64,000 nucleotides of DNA from positions 1 to 64,000 of the forward strand of contig JAAWQX010000005.1 in assembly GCA_022800755.1 (NCBI GenBank), in the 5' to 3' direction. Below, piece by piece: positions 33,639 through 42,964 of this stretch. A model generated the notes under the pieces. That model had not been told where the DNA came from. It ran no database searches and worked only from the letters and a program-made list of their open reading frames with translations. Origin of the DNA: Oscillospiraceae bacterium. GTDB taxonomy: Bacteria; Bacillota; Clostridia; Oscillospirales; Oscillospiraceae. Both the position numbers and the translations under genes were made by a program. Within the stretch, counting starts at the first letter, position 1; every line of letters begins with the position of its first letter.

Positions 33639-34351
33639 ATATCTTTCCCGCCATCGACCTGATCGACGGCTGCGCGGTGCGACTGACCAAGGGCGACTAT
33701 GCCCAAAAGACCGTATACAGCGCCACTCCCGCCGACGTCGCCCTGCGCTTCAAGGACGCGGGCGCGGAATACGTCCACTTGGTAGACCTGAACGGCGCGA
33801 AAAACGGCGAAACACCCAATTTTCAGACCGTCCGGGACATCGTCCGCGCCTCCGGCCTGCACGCCGAGATCGGCGGCGGTATCCGCAGCGAAGAGACCGT
33901 CAGGCGGTATTTGGACGCCGGGGTCCGCCGGGTCATTTTAGGCACCGCCGCGGTGAAAGACCCGGACTTCCTGCACAAAATGGTGCAAACCTACGGCGAC
34001 GCGGTAGCCGTGGGCGTAGACATGAAAGACGGCTTTGTAGCCGTCTCCGGCTGGACCGAACTGTCGGAAAAGACCTGCACAGGCTTCTGCGCCGAGTTAG
34101 CGGACATGGGCGTAAAAACCGTTATTTGCACGGATATTTCCAAAGATGGGATGCTCAGCGGCACGAATATCGACCTCTACCGCGCCCTATCCCGCCAATT
34201 CCCTATGGATTTCATCGCCTCCGGCGGGGTCTCGTCCCTTTCTGACGTGGCCGCCCTGCGGGACATGGGGTTGTACGGCGCCATCATCGGCAAGGCCTAT
34301 TACGAGGGCGCCATCGACCTGGCGGCCGCCATCCGGGAGGCGAAGCAATGA
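33635..34351 (+). CDS. hisA: ProFAR isomerase
   Basis: A 238-residue (beta/alpha)8 barrel. IDLIDGCAVRL holds the first catalytic Asp, AEIGGGIRSE and ICTDISKDGMLSG hold the second half's catalytic Asp and phosphate site, and IASGGVSS binds phosphate. Overlaps hisH and hisF by four bases each. Confidence 0.95.
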   Translation: MNIFPAIDLIDGCAVRLTKGDYAQKTVYSATPADVALRFKDAGAEYVHLVDLNGAKNGETPNFQTVRDIVRASGLHAEIGGGIRSEETVRRYLDAGVRRVILGTAAVKDPDFLHKMVQTYGDAVAVGVDMKDGFVAVSGWTELSEKTCTGFCAELADMGVKTVICTDISKDGMLSGTNIDLYRALSRQFPMDFIASGGVSSLSDVAALRDMGLYGAIIGKAYYEGAIDLAAAIREAKQ

Positions 34352-35106
34352 TTACAAAACGCATCATCCCCTGCCTGGATGTCAAAGACGGCAGAGTGGT
34401 CAAAGGCGTGAATTTCCAATGCCTGAACGACGTGGACTCCCCCGTGGAGCTGGCGAAATATTACAGTGAAAACGGTGCCGACGAACTGGTGTTCTACGAC
34501 ATCACCGCCTCCGCCGAGGGCCGAAAACTGTTCACGGACATTCTCACCCAGGTCGCTTCCAGCGTGTTCATCCCCCTCACCGTAGGCGGCGGCATCAACA
34601 CCCTGGACGACTTTGACCGGGTGCTGAAATGCGGCGCGGACAAGGTCAGCGTCAATTCCGGTGCCATCCGTGACCCGGACCTGGTCCGCCAAGCCGCCCA
34701 GCGCTACGGCGACCAGTGCGTGGTCCTGTCCGCGGACGTCAAGCGCGTAGACGGCGGCTTCCGGGTCTTCGCCAAGGGCGGACGGGAAGACACGGGCATG
34801 GAAGCCATCGCCTGGATCCGCCGCTGCGTGGACATGGGCGCGGGCGAAGTGGTGGTAAACTCCATCGACACCGACGGCGTAAAAGGCGGCTTTGACATCG
34901 AACTGCTGGACGCGGTGTGCGCCGCGGTCTCCGTCCCGGTGATCGCCTCCGGCGGCGCAGGCAGCATCGCCGACTTCGTGGAACTGTTCCGCGCCCTGCC
35001 CAAAGTAGACGCGGGCCTGGCCGCCTCCATTTTCCACTTCGGCGAAGTGACCATCCCGGACTTAAAAAACGAATTGGACAAAAACGGTATTTTAGTGAGG
35101 AAATAA
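34348..35106 (+). CDS. hisF: Imidazole glycerol phosphate synthase, cyclase subunit
   Basis: A 252-residue barrel partner of HisH producing IGP and [22 protein letters not shown] opens the protein, [10 protein letters not shown] and [13 protein letters not shown] carry catalytic Asp residues, and IASGGAGS binds phosphate. Four bases separate it from hisI. Confidence 0.95.
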   Translation: MITKRIIPCLDVKDGRVVKGVNFQCLNDVDSPVELAKYYSENGADELVFYDITASAEGRKLFTDILTQVASSVFIPLTVGGGINTLDDFDRVLKCGADKVSVNSGAIRDPDLVRQAAQRYGDQCVVLSADVKRVDGGFRVFAKGGREDTGMEAIAWIRRCVDMGAGEVVVNSIDTDGVKGGFDIELLDAVCAAVSVPVIASGGAGSIADFVELFRALPKVDAGLAASIFHFGEVTIPDLKNELDKNGILVRK

Positions 35107-35110
35107 CAAC

Positions 35111-35758
35111 ATGGTGGACATCAATGAACTGAAATTCGACGAAAAAGGCCTCATCCCCGCCGTGATGGTGGACGTATACACCCGGGAAGTGCTCACGGTT
35201 GCGTACATGAACCGGGAAAGCCTGCAAATCTCCATGACCGAGGGCCGCACCTGCTTCTGGTCCCGCTCCCGGCAGGAATTGTGGCGCAAGGGCGAGACCA
35301 GCGGCAACGTCCAGCGCATCGTGGAGATCACCGCGGACTGCGACAAGGACGCGCTCACCGTCGTGGTGGAAAAGGACGGCCCCGCCTGCCACACCGGTGC
35401 GGAAAGCTGCTTCCACAACCCCGTCTGGGCCAGCGAGACCCTGCAAAACTTCACCGTAGACAGCCTGATGGACCTGCTCAAAGGCCGCAAAGCGGATCCC
35501 CCGGAAGGCTCCTACACCTCCTACCTCTTTGAAAAGGGCCTGGACAAGATCCTGAAAAAGGTCGGCGAGGAATGCACCGAAGTCATCATCGCCGCCAAAA
35601 GCGACGACAAGCGGGAGACGGTCTACGAAATTGCCGACCTGATGTACCACGTGATGGTGCTCATGGTAGAAATGGGCATCTCCACCCAGGACATTTTAAA
35701 GGAACTGGCCTCCCGCCACGTGATCGACAAAAAAGTAAAGCAGGAGAAGATGGTCTGA
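35111..35758 (+). CDS. hisIE: Bifunctional phosphoribosyl-AMP cyclohydrolase / phosphoribosyl-ATP pyrophosphatase
   Basis: A 215-residue fusion. The HisI part (~1-115) has [13 protein letters not shown] and zinc/metal ligands in DCDKDAL and [12 protein letters not shown]. The HisE part (~120-210) has the helical MazG-like [14 protein letters not shown] and [13 protein letters not shown]. Steps 2 and 3 of the pathway. Its stop overlaps the phosphatase start as TGATG. Confidence 0.95.
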   Translation: MVDINELKFDEKGLIPAVMVDVYTREVLTVAYMNRESLQISMTEGRTCFWSRSRQELWRKGETSGNVQRIVEITADCDKDALTVVVEKDGPACHTGAESCFHNPVWASETLQNFTVDSLMDLLKGRKADPPEGSYTSYLFEKGLDKILKKVGEECTEVIIAAKSDDKRETVYEIADLMYHVMVLMVEMGISTQDILKELASRHVIDKKVKQEKMV

Positions 35759-36540
35759 TGCCCTACGCGACCTACCACAACCACACCACGTTCTGCGACG
35801 GACAGAGCACCGCGGAAGAGATGACGCAGGCCGCCGTCGCCGCCGGCTGCCCCGCCCTGGGCTTTTCCGGGCACAGCTACACCTTTTTCGACGAGACCTA
35901 CTGCATGTCCCGGGTCAACACCGCCCGTTACCGGCAGGAGATCGACCGCCTGAAAGTCCAATACGCCGGACAACTCCGCATCCTGTGCGGCGTGGAGCAG
36001 GACTACTGGTCCGACGCGCCCACGGACGGCTATGACTTCGTCATCGGCTCGTCCCACTACGTGCGAAAAAACGGACACTACCTCCCCGTGGACAACAGCA
36101 AAGAAGAACTCCTCCGGGGCGTCAACGCCCAGTACGGCGGCGACGTCCTGTCCTTTTGCGAAGACTATTACCGTCAAATGGCGGATATGCAGCGCAAAAC
36201 CAACTGCACCTTCATCGGCCACTTCGACCTGGTGACAAAATTCAACGAAGGCGGCGCGCTGTTCTCCGAAGCCGACCCCCGCTACCGCGCCGCGGCGCTG
36301 GCCGCCCTGGACGCGCTGTGCGCCCAAAACACCGTATTCGAGATCAACACCGGCGCCATGGCAAAAGGCTACCGCACGACCCCCTACCCCGCCCGCTTCC
36401 TGCTGGAGCGCATCCGGGACAACGGCCGCCCGGTCATCTTAAACGCCGACTGCCACGACGCTTCCAAGCTGCTATACGGTCTGGACCAGGCAAAACAGCT
36501 GGCCCAAAGCGTCGGACTGACCCTGCTGACGGAATTGTAA
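35758..36540 (+). CDS. hisK: Histidinol-phosphatase, PHP family
   Basis: A 260-residue PHP-domain phosphatase. Metal-ligand motifs are YHNHTTFCDG near the N-terminus, GFSGHSYTF, GVEQDYW, GSSHYV, GHFDLVTKF, and LNADCHDAS at the C-terminus. It hydrolyses histidinol phosphate and replaces the phosphatase domain missing from HisB. Last gene of the operon; a strong terminator follows immediately. Confidence 0.9.
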   Translation: MPYATYHNHTTFCDGQSTAEEMTQAAVAAGCPALGFSGHSYTFFDETYCMSRVNTARYRQEIDRLKVQYAGQLRILCGVEQDYWSDAPTDGYDFVIGSSHYVRKNGHYLPVDNSKEELLRGVNAQYGGDVLSFCEDYYRQMADMQRKTNCTFIGHFDLVTKFNEGGALFSEADPRYRAAALAALDALCAQNTVFEINTGAMAKGYRTTPYPARFLLERIRDNGRPVILNADCHDASKLLYGLDQAKQLAQSVGLTLLTEL

Positions 36541-36568
36541 AAAGAGGCACGCAAGTGCCTCTTTTTTC
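36541..36568 (+). terminator. his operon terminator
   Basis: GAGGCAC (36544-36550) pairs with GTGCCTC (36555-36561) across GCAA, then a run of Ts. Confidence 0.93.
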
Positions 36569-36592
36569 CATCCTGAATTTACAGCTTATTCA

Positions 36593-36621
36593 TTGAAATA
36601 AACGCCCGGCTGTGTTATATT
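36593..36621 (+). promoter_or_regulatory. Promoter of the RND transporter
   Basis: TTGAAA (36593-36598), 17-base spacer, TATATT (36616-36621). Confidence 0.65.
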
Positions 36622-36657
36622 TTACGAATCCATTAAGATAATGAGGAGAATCAGCCC

Positions 36658-39600
36658 ATGTCGGAATTCAGTGTCAAAAAGCCATTGACCATTTTCTGCG
36701 CCGCCATCGCCATATTGGTGCTGGGCATCGTGGCCTATACCCGCATGACGCCGGACCTGTTCCCCAGCATGGACTTCCCCTACGTCATCATCATGACCAC
36801 GGACCCGGGCGCCAGCCCGGAATCCGTAGAAGAGGTCATCACCAAGCCCATGGAGCGTTCCATGGCGACCCTGGACCACATCAAGACCGTCTCCTCCAGC
36901 TCCAAGGACAACTATTCCATGGTCATGCTGGAATTCGAGGACGACGTGAATCTGGACACCATCGGCGTGGACATCCAGCAAAACATCGCCACATTGCAGG
37001 CGGAGTGGGACGACACTGTGGGCACGCCCTACGTACTCAAGATCAACCCCTCCATGATCCCGGTCATGGTCGCGGCGGTGTCCAACGAGGGCATGGACGT
37101 GTCGGACCTGTCGGAATTCGTAGACGAAACGCTCATGCCCCAGCTGGAAGGCATCACCGGCGTGGCCCGGGTAAGTACCAGCGGATCGATCGAGCAGGAA
37201 TTACATATCGTCATCAGCCAAGAAAAGCTGGACAAACAAAACGCGCTGATCCGCCAGGGCATCAACCGGCAGATGGACCGGGCCATGGCCCAGCTCAACG
37301 ACATGCAGGAAGAGATTTTCGGCGCTATGGACGACGTAGAGTTCGAGGGATTTTCCATCCCCAGCGTGGATCAGATCCTGGCCGAAGACGGCGAAGTGGC
37401 CGGGATTTTGAACTCTTTCGACCAGCAGGTAGAAAAGCTGGAGAAGACCAGCGAGCAGCTCACCAACATGATCACCTACCTGGAGGACCTGCGCTACGCC
37501 ATCAACCACCCCATCGAAGCGCCCTCCAGCCCCAACAAGGGCAAAAACAAGGAAGAGATCGCCAAACTGCAAGCCCAGCTTGCGGAGGTGGATGCGGTGC
37601 TCTCCCCGCTCAACGAGGAACTGAAAACCATCAATGAAAATCCCGACCTCACCCCGGAGGAGCGCGCCGCCCAGACCCAGGCGTTCATGCAGGCCCATCC
37701 CGAATACCTGGAACTGACCCAGCAAAGCGTGCAATTGCAGGCCCAGATTGCCGCGCTGCGCCTGGAGGAAGAGACCCTCACTCCCGAGCAGCTGGAAGAA
37801 GCGATCAACCAACTCAACAGCACGCTCAACGCCATGATCCTGGAAGCAAACGACACCCTGATCCAGGTCACGGAAGAGTTAACGGAACTGCAAAAGCAGC
37901 TGGACGACATGACCGACGCGGCTCAGGAGATTTCCGAGACCCTGACCCTGGAAAACCTACGGTCCAGCTATCAGGAATTCACCGACGAGATGAACCAGCT
38001 CAGCGAAGACCTGGTCGTGTTCATGAAGGAATACACCCAAGGCGTGCTCACCATGTCCGTAGCCATGAACCAGATCCAAAGCGGCATCAGCTCCATCGAG
38101 GGCAGCCGCAGCGGAGCCCTGGCGCAGTCGGACCTGAACAACCTTCTCACGGTGCAGATGGTCTCCCAGATCCTCACCGCCCAGAACTTCTCCATGCCAG
38201 CGGGCTACGTGGAGCAGGACGGCATCAGCTACATGGTCTCCGTGGGCGATGAATTCACCACCCAGGAGCAGCTTGAGCACCTGCTGCTGTTCGACCTGGG
38301 CCTGGGCGATGTCGCGCCCATCTACGTGGGCGACGTGGCGGACGTATTCATCACGGACAACGCCGATTCCACCTACGCCCGCCTGGGCAGCGCCGACGGC
38401 CTGATGCTCAGCTTTGAAAAGCAGTCCAACTACGCCACCGCGGACGTATCCGAACGCATCACCGAGCGCTTCCGCCAGCTGGAGACTGAGTACGAGGGCC
38501 TGACCTTCGTATCCCTGATGGACCAGGGCGATTACATCTATCTCATCGTAGATTCCATTCTCGAAAGCCTGCTGTACGGGATGCTGTTTTCCGTATTGGT
38601 GCTGCTGCTGTTCCTGAAAGACCTGCGCCCCACCTTCATCACCCTGATCGCCATGCCCTTGTCGGTATTGTTCGCCGTGGTGCTCATGTACTTTTCCGGC
38701 ATCAGCTTAAACATGATCTCCCTGTCCGGCCTGTCCATCGCCGTAGGCATGCTGGTGGATAACTCAGTCGTAGTCATCGAGAACATCTACCGCCTGCGGG
38801 ACAAAGGGGCCAACGCCATCCAGGCAGCAGTCTCCGGGGCCAAGCAGGTAGCAGGCGCCATCGTCGCGTCCACCCTGACCACCATCTGCGTATTCCTGCC
38901 CATCGTATTCGTGGACGGCCTGACCCGTCAGCTATTCACCGACCTGGCCCTGACCATGAGTTACGCGCTGATCGCCAGCCTCATCATCGCCCTGACCCTG
39001 GTTCCTGCCATGGCCTCGGGGATGCTGAAAAAAAGCGGCAAGCCCAAAAAAGACATCATGGAAAAGGTCTACGGCAAATACCGTTTCGCCGGGCAGTGGG
39101 CGCTGAACCATAAATTTGTGGTATTCGCCGCGTCCATCGTACTGCTGGCCCTGTCCGCGGTGCTGTGCCTGAACAAGGGCTTCTCATTCATGCCTGACAT
39201 TGATTCCAACACCATTTCCGGCACCATCAGCTTCCCGGAAGAAACAGAACTGTCCGAAGTTATTGAAACCTCCGACGAGATCGTCTCCCGCATCACCGGG
39301 ATCGAGGAAGTGGACACCGTCGGCGCCATGCTGGGCGGCTCGACCCTGTCTCTGGACGGCGGCAGTTCCGGCAGCAGCGTGAGCCTGTACGTCACCCTGC
39401 CGGAGGACGTATCCGGCAAAGCCGTAGGCGATGAGATCATGGAGCTGTGCGCCGGCCTGGACTGCGAATTAAGCGTCAGTTCCTCCATGATGGACACCAG
39501 TATGCTCACCGGCAGCGGCGTTTCCGTGGTCCTGTCCGGCAACGACATGAACGACCTGCAAGCCGCCGCCGGGCAAGTCGGCAGCCTGCTCCGGGGCATC

Positions 39601-40635
39601 GACGGCACCGTGGAGGTGTCCGACGGCCTGGAGGACGCCGCCACGGCCCTGCACGTGAACATCGATCGGAACAAGGCCATGGAACACGGCTACACCGTGG
39701 CCCAGGTCTTCATGCAGCTGGCTGGTGACATGACCCAAAGCGCCACAGCCACGTCCTTTTACCTGGACGGCGCGGCCATCGACGTGATCGTGGAGACCCC
39801 GGAGGAATCCCACGTGACCGTAGAAAACCTGGCGGACCAGGTCTTCACCCAGGAAAACCCCCTCACCGGGGAGACCACGGAGTTCCCCCTGTCGGAGATC
39901 GCCACCATCGAGCAGACGGTCAGTCTCAGCACCATCAGCCGGGAGAACCAGCAGCGCTATTTAAAGATCAGCGCCTCCGTAGCGGAGGGCTATAACGTGA
40001 CCAAGGTCTCTTCCGCCATCAAAGACCGCATGAAGACCGTCACCCTGCCGGGCAGCGTCACCTGGAGCATGTCCGGCGAGAACGAGACCATCATGGAAGC
40101 CATGACCCAGCTGGTACTCATGCTGCTTTTGGGCTTGATGCTGGTCTACTTCGTCATGGTGGCTCAGTTCCAGTCCCTGAAATCGCCGTTCATTGTGATG
40201 TTCACCATCCCCCTGGCGTTCACCGGCGGCTTTTTGGGCCTGCTGTTCACGGGGATGGAAGTCAGCATCATATCCATGATTGGCTTCATCATGCTCATGG
40301 GCATCATCGTGAACAACGGCATCGTGCTGGTGGACTACATCAACCAACTCCGCCTGGAGGGCTGGGACCGCCGGGAAGCCATCATCGAAGCGGGCTGCAC
40401 CCGCATCCGCCCCATCCTGATGACCTCCCTGACCACGATTTTAGGCCTCACGGTCATGGCCCTGGGCCGGGACGCGGGCACCGCCCTGATGCAGCCCATG
40501 GCGGTAGTGTGCATCGGCGGACTGCTGTACGCCACGCTGATGACCCTGTTCGTGGTACCGTGCATCTACGACCTGATGAACAAAAAAGAGCTGCGCAAGG
40601 TAAACGAAGAAGACCTTGTGACCCTCACAGATTAA
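36658..40635 (+). CDS. RND superfamily efflux transporter with coiled-coil insertion
   Basis: A 1325-residue AcrB/HAE1-like pump: one membrane helix near the N-terminus, an external porter loop, helices 2-6 starting around residue 625 (LLYGMLFSVLVLLLFLKDLRP, then AVGMLVDNSVVVIENIYR with the proton-relay Asp), a second loop, and a C-terminal helix block from ~1155. It is about 300 residues longer than typical. Residues ~198-515 are Glu/Gln/Leu-rich with heptad-like stretches (TEELTELQKQLDDMTDAAQ), predicted coiled coil replacing or extending the first porter loop. No membrane-fusion or outer-membrane partner is encoded here, so the insertion may serve as an extracytoplasmic bridge. Substrate unknown. 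Confidence 0.9.
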   Translation: MSEFSVKKPLTIFCAAIAILVLGIVAYTRMTPDLFPSMDFPYVIIMTTDPGASPESVEEVITKPMERSMATLDHIKTVSSSSKDNYSMVMLEFEDDVNLDTIGVDIQQNIATLQAEWDDTVGTPYVLKINPSMIPVMVAAVSNEGMDVSDLSEFVDETLMPQLEGITGVARVSTSGSIEQELHIVISQEKLDKQNALIRQGINRQMDRAMAQLNDMQEEIFGAMDDVEFEGFSIPSVDQILAEDGEVAGILNSFDQQVEKLEKTSEQLTNMITYLEDLRYAINHPIEAPSSPNKGKNKEEIAKLQAQLAEVDAVLSPLNEELKTINENPDLTPEERAAQTQAFMQAHPEYLELTQQSVQLQAQIAALRLEEETLTPEQLEEAINQLNSTLNAMILEANDTLIQVTEELTELQKQLDDMTDAAQEISETLTLENLRSSYQEFTDEMNQLSEDLVVFMKEYTQGVLTMSVAMNQIQSGISSIEGSRSGALAQSDLNNLLTVQMVSQILTAQNFSMPAGYVEQDGISYMVSVGDEFTTQEQLEHLLLFDLGLGDVAPIYVGDVADVFITDNADSTYARLGSADGLMLSFEKQSNYATADVSERITERFRQLETEYEGLTFVSLMDQGDYIYLIVDSILESLLYGMLFSVLVLLLFLKDLRPTFITLIAMPLSVLFAVVLMYFSGISLNMISLSGLSIAVGMLVDNSVVVIENIYRLRDKGANAIQAAVSGAKQVAGAIVASTLTTICVFLPIVFVDGLTRQLFTDLALTMSYALIASLIIALTLVPAMASGMLKKSGKPKKDIMEKVYGKYRFAGQWALNHKFVVFAASIVLLALSAVLCLNKGFSFMPDIDSNTISGTISFPEETELSEVIETSDEIVSRITGIEEVDTVGAMLGGSTLSLDGGSSGSSVSLYVTLPEDVSGKAVGDEIMELCAGLDCELSVSSSMMDTSMLTGSGVSVVLSGNDMNDLQAAAGQVGSLLRGIDGTVEVSDGLEDAATALHVNIDRNKAMEHGYTVAQVFMQLAGDMTQSATATSFYLDGAAIDVIVETPEESHVTVENLADQVFTQENPLTGETTEFPLSEIATIEQTVSLSTISRENQQRYLKISASVAEGYNVTKVSSAIKDRMKTVTLPGSVTWSMSGENETIMEAMTQLVLMLLLGLMLVYFVMVAQFQSLKSPFIVMFTIPLAFTGGFLGLLFTGMEVSIISMIGFIMLMGIIVNNGIVLVDYINQLRLEGWDRREAIIEAGCTRIRPILMTSLTTILGLTVMALGRDAGTALMQPMAVVCIGGLLYATLMTLFVVPCIYDLMNKKELRKVNEEDLVTLTD

Positions 40636-40649
40636 AGTCAAACCCGGGC

Positions 40650-40678
40650 TTGCATTTCCGGGCCGCGTCTGCTATACT
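40650..40678 (+). promoter_or_regulatory. Promoter of the ABC-F gene
   Basis: TTGCAT (40650-40655), 17-base spacer, TATACT (40673-40678), giving a leader of ~225 bases before the ABC-F start. Confidence 0.75.
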
Positions 40679-40705
40679 GAACAAAAAACAGAAAGGCGTG
40701 AAAGC

Positions 40706-40729
40706 ATGTACAACATTTCCTGCAAGTAA
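40706..40729 (+). CDS. Leader peptide MYNISCK of the ABC-F attenuator
   Basis: ATG at 40706 follows GAAAGG by nine bases and reads M-Y-N-I-S-C-K, then TAA. The last codons (TTTCCTGC, 40716-40723) are complementary to 40775-40782. This makes ribosome position on this ORF able to decide which hairpin forms downstream. No known stalling motif is recognised, so sensing of an antibiotic-stalled ribosome is inference. Confidence 0.65.
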   Translation: MYNISCK

Positions 40730-40888
40730 GAACCAGAGCAATGATGCCGTTTTTCCGGGATCATTGCGCCCATCGCAGGAAAGTAAGTACGTCTGTCTCG
40801 CGCTGAATACGGACCAAGTCACCGCCTCAATAGGCGGGTCACCGCGCCGTAAAAAAGCCGCAGGGAGTTTCTTTCCTGCGGCTTTCTT
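40716..40888 (+). promoter_or_regulatory. Ribosome-mediated transcription attenuator
   Basis: Segment 1 (TTTCCTGC, 40716-40723, in the leader ORF) can pair with segment 2 (GCAGGAAA, 40775-40782). Segment 2 extended by one base (CGCAGGAAA, 40774-40782) is also perfectly complementary to TTTCCTGCG (40872-40880), which is the 3' arm of a strong terminator (AAGCCGCAGG 40855-40864 with CCTGCGGCTT 40875-40884, then TTCTT). A stalled ribosome on the leader would free segment 2 to break the terminator. Two further hairpins (40738-40767; 40822-40837) lie between. Confidence 0.75.
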
Positions 40889-40910
40889 GTGCGATGAAGG
40901 AGGAACGACC

Positions 40911-42371
40911 ATGTCCGTGATCACCATTGAACATCTCAGCTTCACCTATCCGGGAAGCTATGACCCGGTCTTTGACGACGTAAGCATCCAGCTTGACACC
41001 GCTTGGAAGCTTGGCCTGATCGGCCGCAACGGCCGGGGCAAAACGACCCTATTGCAGCTGCTCCAGGGCAACTATGACCACACCGGCACCATCACCCATT
41101 CCGTGCAGTTCGATTACTTCCCCTACCCGGTCCCCGACAAAACCCAGCTGACCGCAGACGTCCTGGAAGCCCTCTGCCCCCAGGCGGAACCCTGGCAATT
41201 CCAGCGGGAATTTGCCGCTCTGTCCGTCCCGGAAGATGCCCTCTACCGCCCTTTCGAGACCCTGTCCAACGGCGAGCAGACCAAAGCCCTCCTGGCGGCC
41301 CTGTTCCTGAACGAGGGCCATTTCCTGCTCATCGACGAGCCCACCAACCACCTGGACCTGCGCGCCCGCGCCCAAGTCGCGGCCTACCTGAAGCGCAAAC
41401 AGGGCTTCATCCTGGTCTCCCACGACCGTGACTTCCTGGACGGCTGCGTGGACCACATCTTATCCCTGAACCGCGCCGACATCCAACTGCAAAGCGGAAA
41501 TTTCACCACCTGGATGGAAAATTTCCAGCGCCAGCAGGACTACGAAGCCGCCCAAAACGACCGCCTGAAAAAGGACGTCAAGCGCCTCAAACAAGCCGCC
41601 CGGCGCACCCAGCAGTGGTCCGACAAAGTAGAAGCCTCCAAAACCGGAGCCTACGACAAAGGCTTTGTGGGCCACAAAGCCGCCAAAATGATGAAGCGCG
41701 CCAAGTCCATCGAGGCCCGGCAGACCGCCGCTCTGGAGCAGGCGGAGACCCTGCTGAAAAACGCGGAGACCGCCGACCGCCTGAAGCTCGCCCCTCTGCG
41801 CCACCACGCCGAGACCCTGGCCCGCTTCCGGGACGCCGCGGTCTGCTATGACAGCGGCCCGGTCTCCCCGCCCGTCACATTTGACCTCCAACGGGGCGAC
41901 CGCGTCGCCCTGGACGGACCCAACGGCAGCGGCAAAAGCAGCCTGCTCAAATTGCTGCTGACCGATCCCCCGCCCCACACCGGCACCGTCGCCCTCGCCT
42001 CCGGTCTGACGATCTCCTACGTCCCCCAGGACACCGGCCACCTGCAAGGCAGTCTCACCGCCTTCGCCCGGACGCACCACTTAGACGAAAGCCTGTTCAA
42101 AGCGATCCTGCGCAAAATGGACTTCGAGCGCGTCCAATTTGAAAAAGACCTGTCCGACTATTCCGCCGGGCAAAAGAAAAAAGTCCTCCTGGCGAAAAGC
42201 CTGTGCGAATCGGCGCACCTGTACATCTGGGACGAACCGCTGAACTACATCGACGTCTACTCCCGGATGCAGCTGGAATCCCTCCTCCTGGAATTCCAGC
42301 CCACCCTCCTTTTCGTCGAGCACGACCGCGCCTTCCGCGACGCCGTCGCCACCAAGGTCGTGTCATTCTAA
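40911..42371 (+). CDS. ABC-F ribosome-protection protein, Lsa-like
   Basis: A 486-residue protein with two ATP-binding cassettes and no membrane segment. Cassette 1 has Walker A GRNGRGKTT (~37-45), signature LSNGEQTK and Walker B LLIDEPTNHLD (~139-149). The linker (~195-275) contains SKTGAYDKGFVGHKAAKMM, as in Lsa-type proteins. Cassette 2 has GPNGSGKSS (~334-342) and YSAGQKKK. Such proteins displace lincosamides, streptogramin A and pleuromutilins from the ribosome. GGAGG precedes ATG 40911. The attenuator upstream supports an antibiotic-inducible role, but substrate range is not readable from sequence. Confidence 0.88.
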   Translation: MSVITIEHLSFTYPGSYDPVFDDVSIQLDTAWKLGLIGRNGRGKTTLLQLLQGNYDHTGTITHSVQFDYFPYPVPDKTQLTADVLEALCPQAEPWQFQREFAALSVPEDALYRPFETLSNGEQTKALLAALFLNEGHFLLIDEPTNHLDLRARAQVAAYLKRKQGFILVSHDRDFLDGCVDHILSLNRADIQLQSGNFTTWMENFQRQQDYEAAQNDRLKKDVKRLKQAARRTQQWSDKVEASKTGAYDKGFVGHKAAKMMKRAKSIEARQTAALEQAETLLKNAETADRLKLAPLRHHAETLARFRDAAVCYDSGPVSPPVTFDLQRGDRVALDGPNGSGKSSLLKLLLTDPPPHTGTVALASGLTISYVPQDTGHLQGSLTAFARTHHLDESLFKAILRKMDFERVQFEKDLSDYSAGQKKKVLLAKSLCESAHLYIWDEPLNYIDVYSRMQLESLLLEFQPTLLFVEHDRAFRDAVATKVVSF

Positions 42372-42373
42372 CA

Positions 42374-42407
42374 AAAAGAAGCCTTCCCGAATGGGAAGGC
42401 TTCTTTT
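42374..42407. terminator. Bidirectional terminator between ABC-F and the Kor/Vor operon
   Basis: AAAAGAAGCCTTCCC and GGGAAGGCTTCTTTT form a long stem with a GAAT loop, with A/T-runs on both sides serving the two convergent genes. Confidence 0.92.
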
Positions 42408-42414
42408 GACCTGT

Positions 42415-42963
42415 TTACTTGTGGTTCTGTACGTACTCAATCCCCGCGTGCAGCGCCTTGACGTTGCCGTCCAGGAACTTCATCTTTCTGGGGCCAAGCT
42501 CTTCCTTCATGGCCTCGATGAGGGTCTCCACCTTCACGACCTCCGGCCGCAGGGCCATATAAGCGCCCAGGATGACCACATTCGCGCCCTTGGGGTTGCC
42601 CACCTGCTCGGCGATCTCCGTAGCGGGGACATAGGCCACCTGCACATCGTCCCGGCTGGACTTGGCGTCCGTCAGGGAGCTGTTGATGATAAGCACGCCG
42701 CCGGGCTGCACGGTCTGCTCAAACTTCAGCAGAGAGGGCAGGTTCATGGCGATGACCGCCGTGGGGTTAGAGATGACCGGCGCCGCGATGGGCTTATCGG
42801 ATACCACCACGGAGCAGTTCGCCGTACCGCCGCGCATCTCAGGGCCGTAGGACGGCAGCCAGGTAACTTCCTTGCCTTCCATCAGACCCGCGCAAGCCAG
42901 GAATTTTCCAATCAAGAGTGTACCCTGACCGCCGAATCCCGCGAAAATGCACTGTTCCAACAT
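42415..42963 (-). CDS. korC: 2-oxoacid:ferredoxin oxidoreductase, gamma subunit
   Basis: A 182-residue gamma subunit of a Kor/Vor-type oxidoreductase. FAGFGGQGTLLIGKFLA is the typical N-terminal glycine-rich block, and YGPEMRGGTANCSVVVS the second conserved block. Last gene of a four-gene operon ferredoxin-alpha-beta-gamma. The enzyme oxidatively decarboxylates a 2-oxoacid to its acyl-CoA and reduces ferredoxin. 2-oxoglutarate and branched-chain oxoacids are both plausible substrates. Confidence 0.9.
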   Translation of the reverse strand: MLEQCIFAGFGGQGTLLIGKFLACAGLMEGKEVTWLPSYGPEMRGGTANCSVVVSDKPIAAPVISNPTAVIAMNLPSLLKFEQTVQPGGVLIINSSLTDAKSSRDDVQVAYVPATEIAEQVGNPKGANVVILGAYMALRPEVVKVETLIEAMKEELGPRKMKFLDGNVKALHAGIEYVQNHK

Positions 42964-42964
42964 A

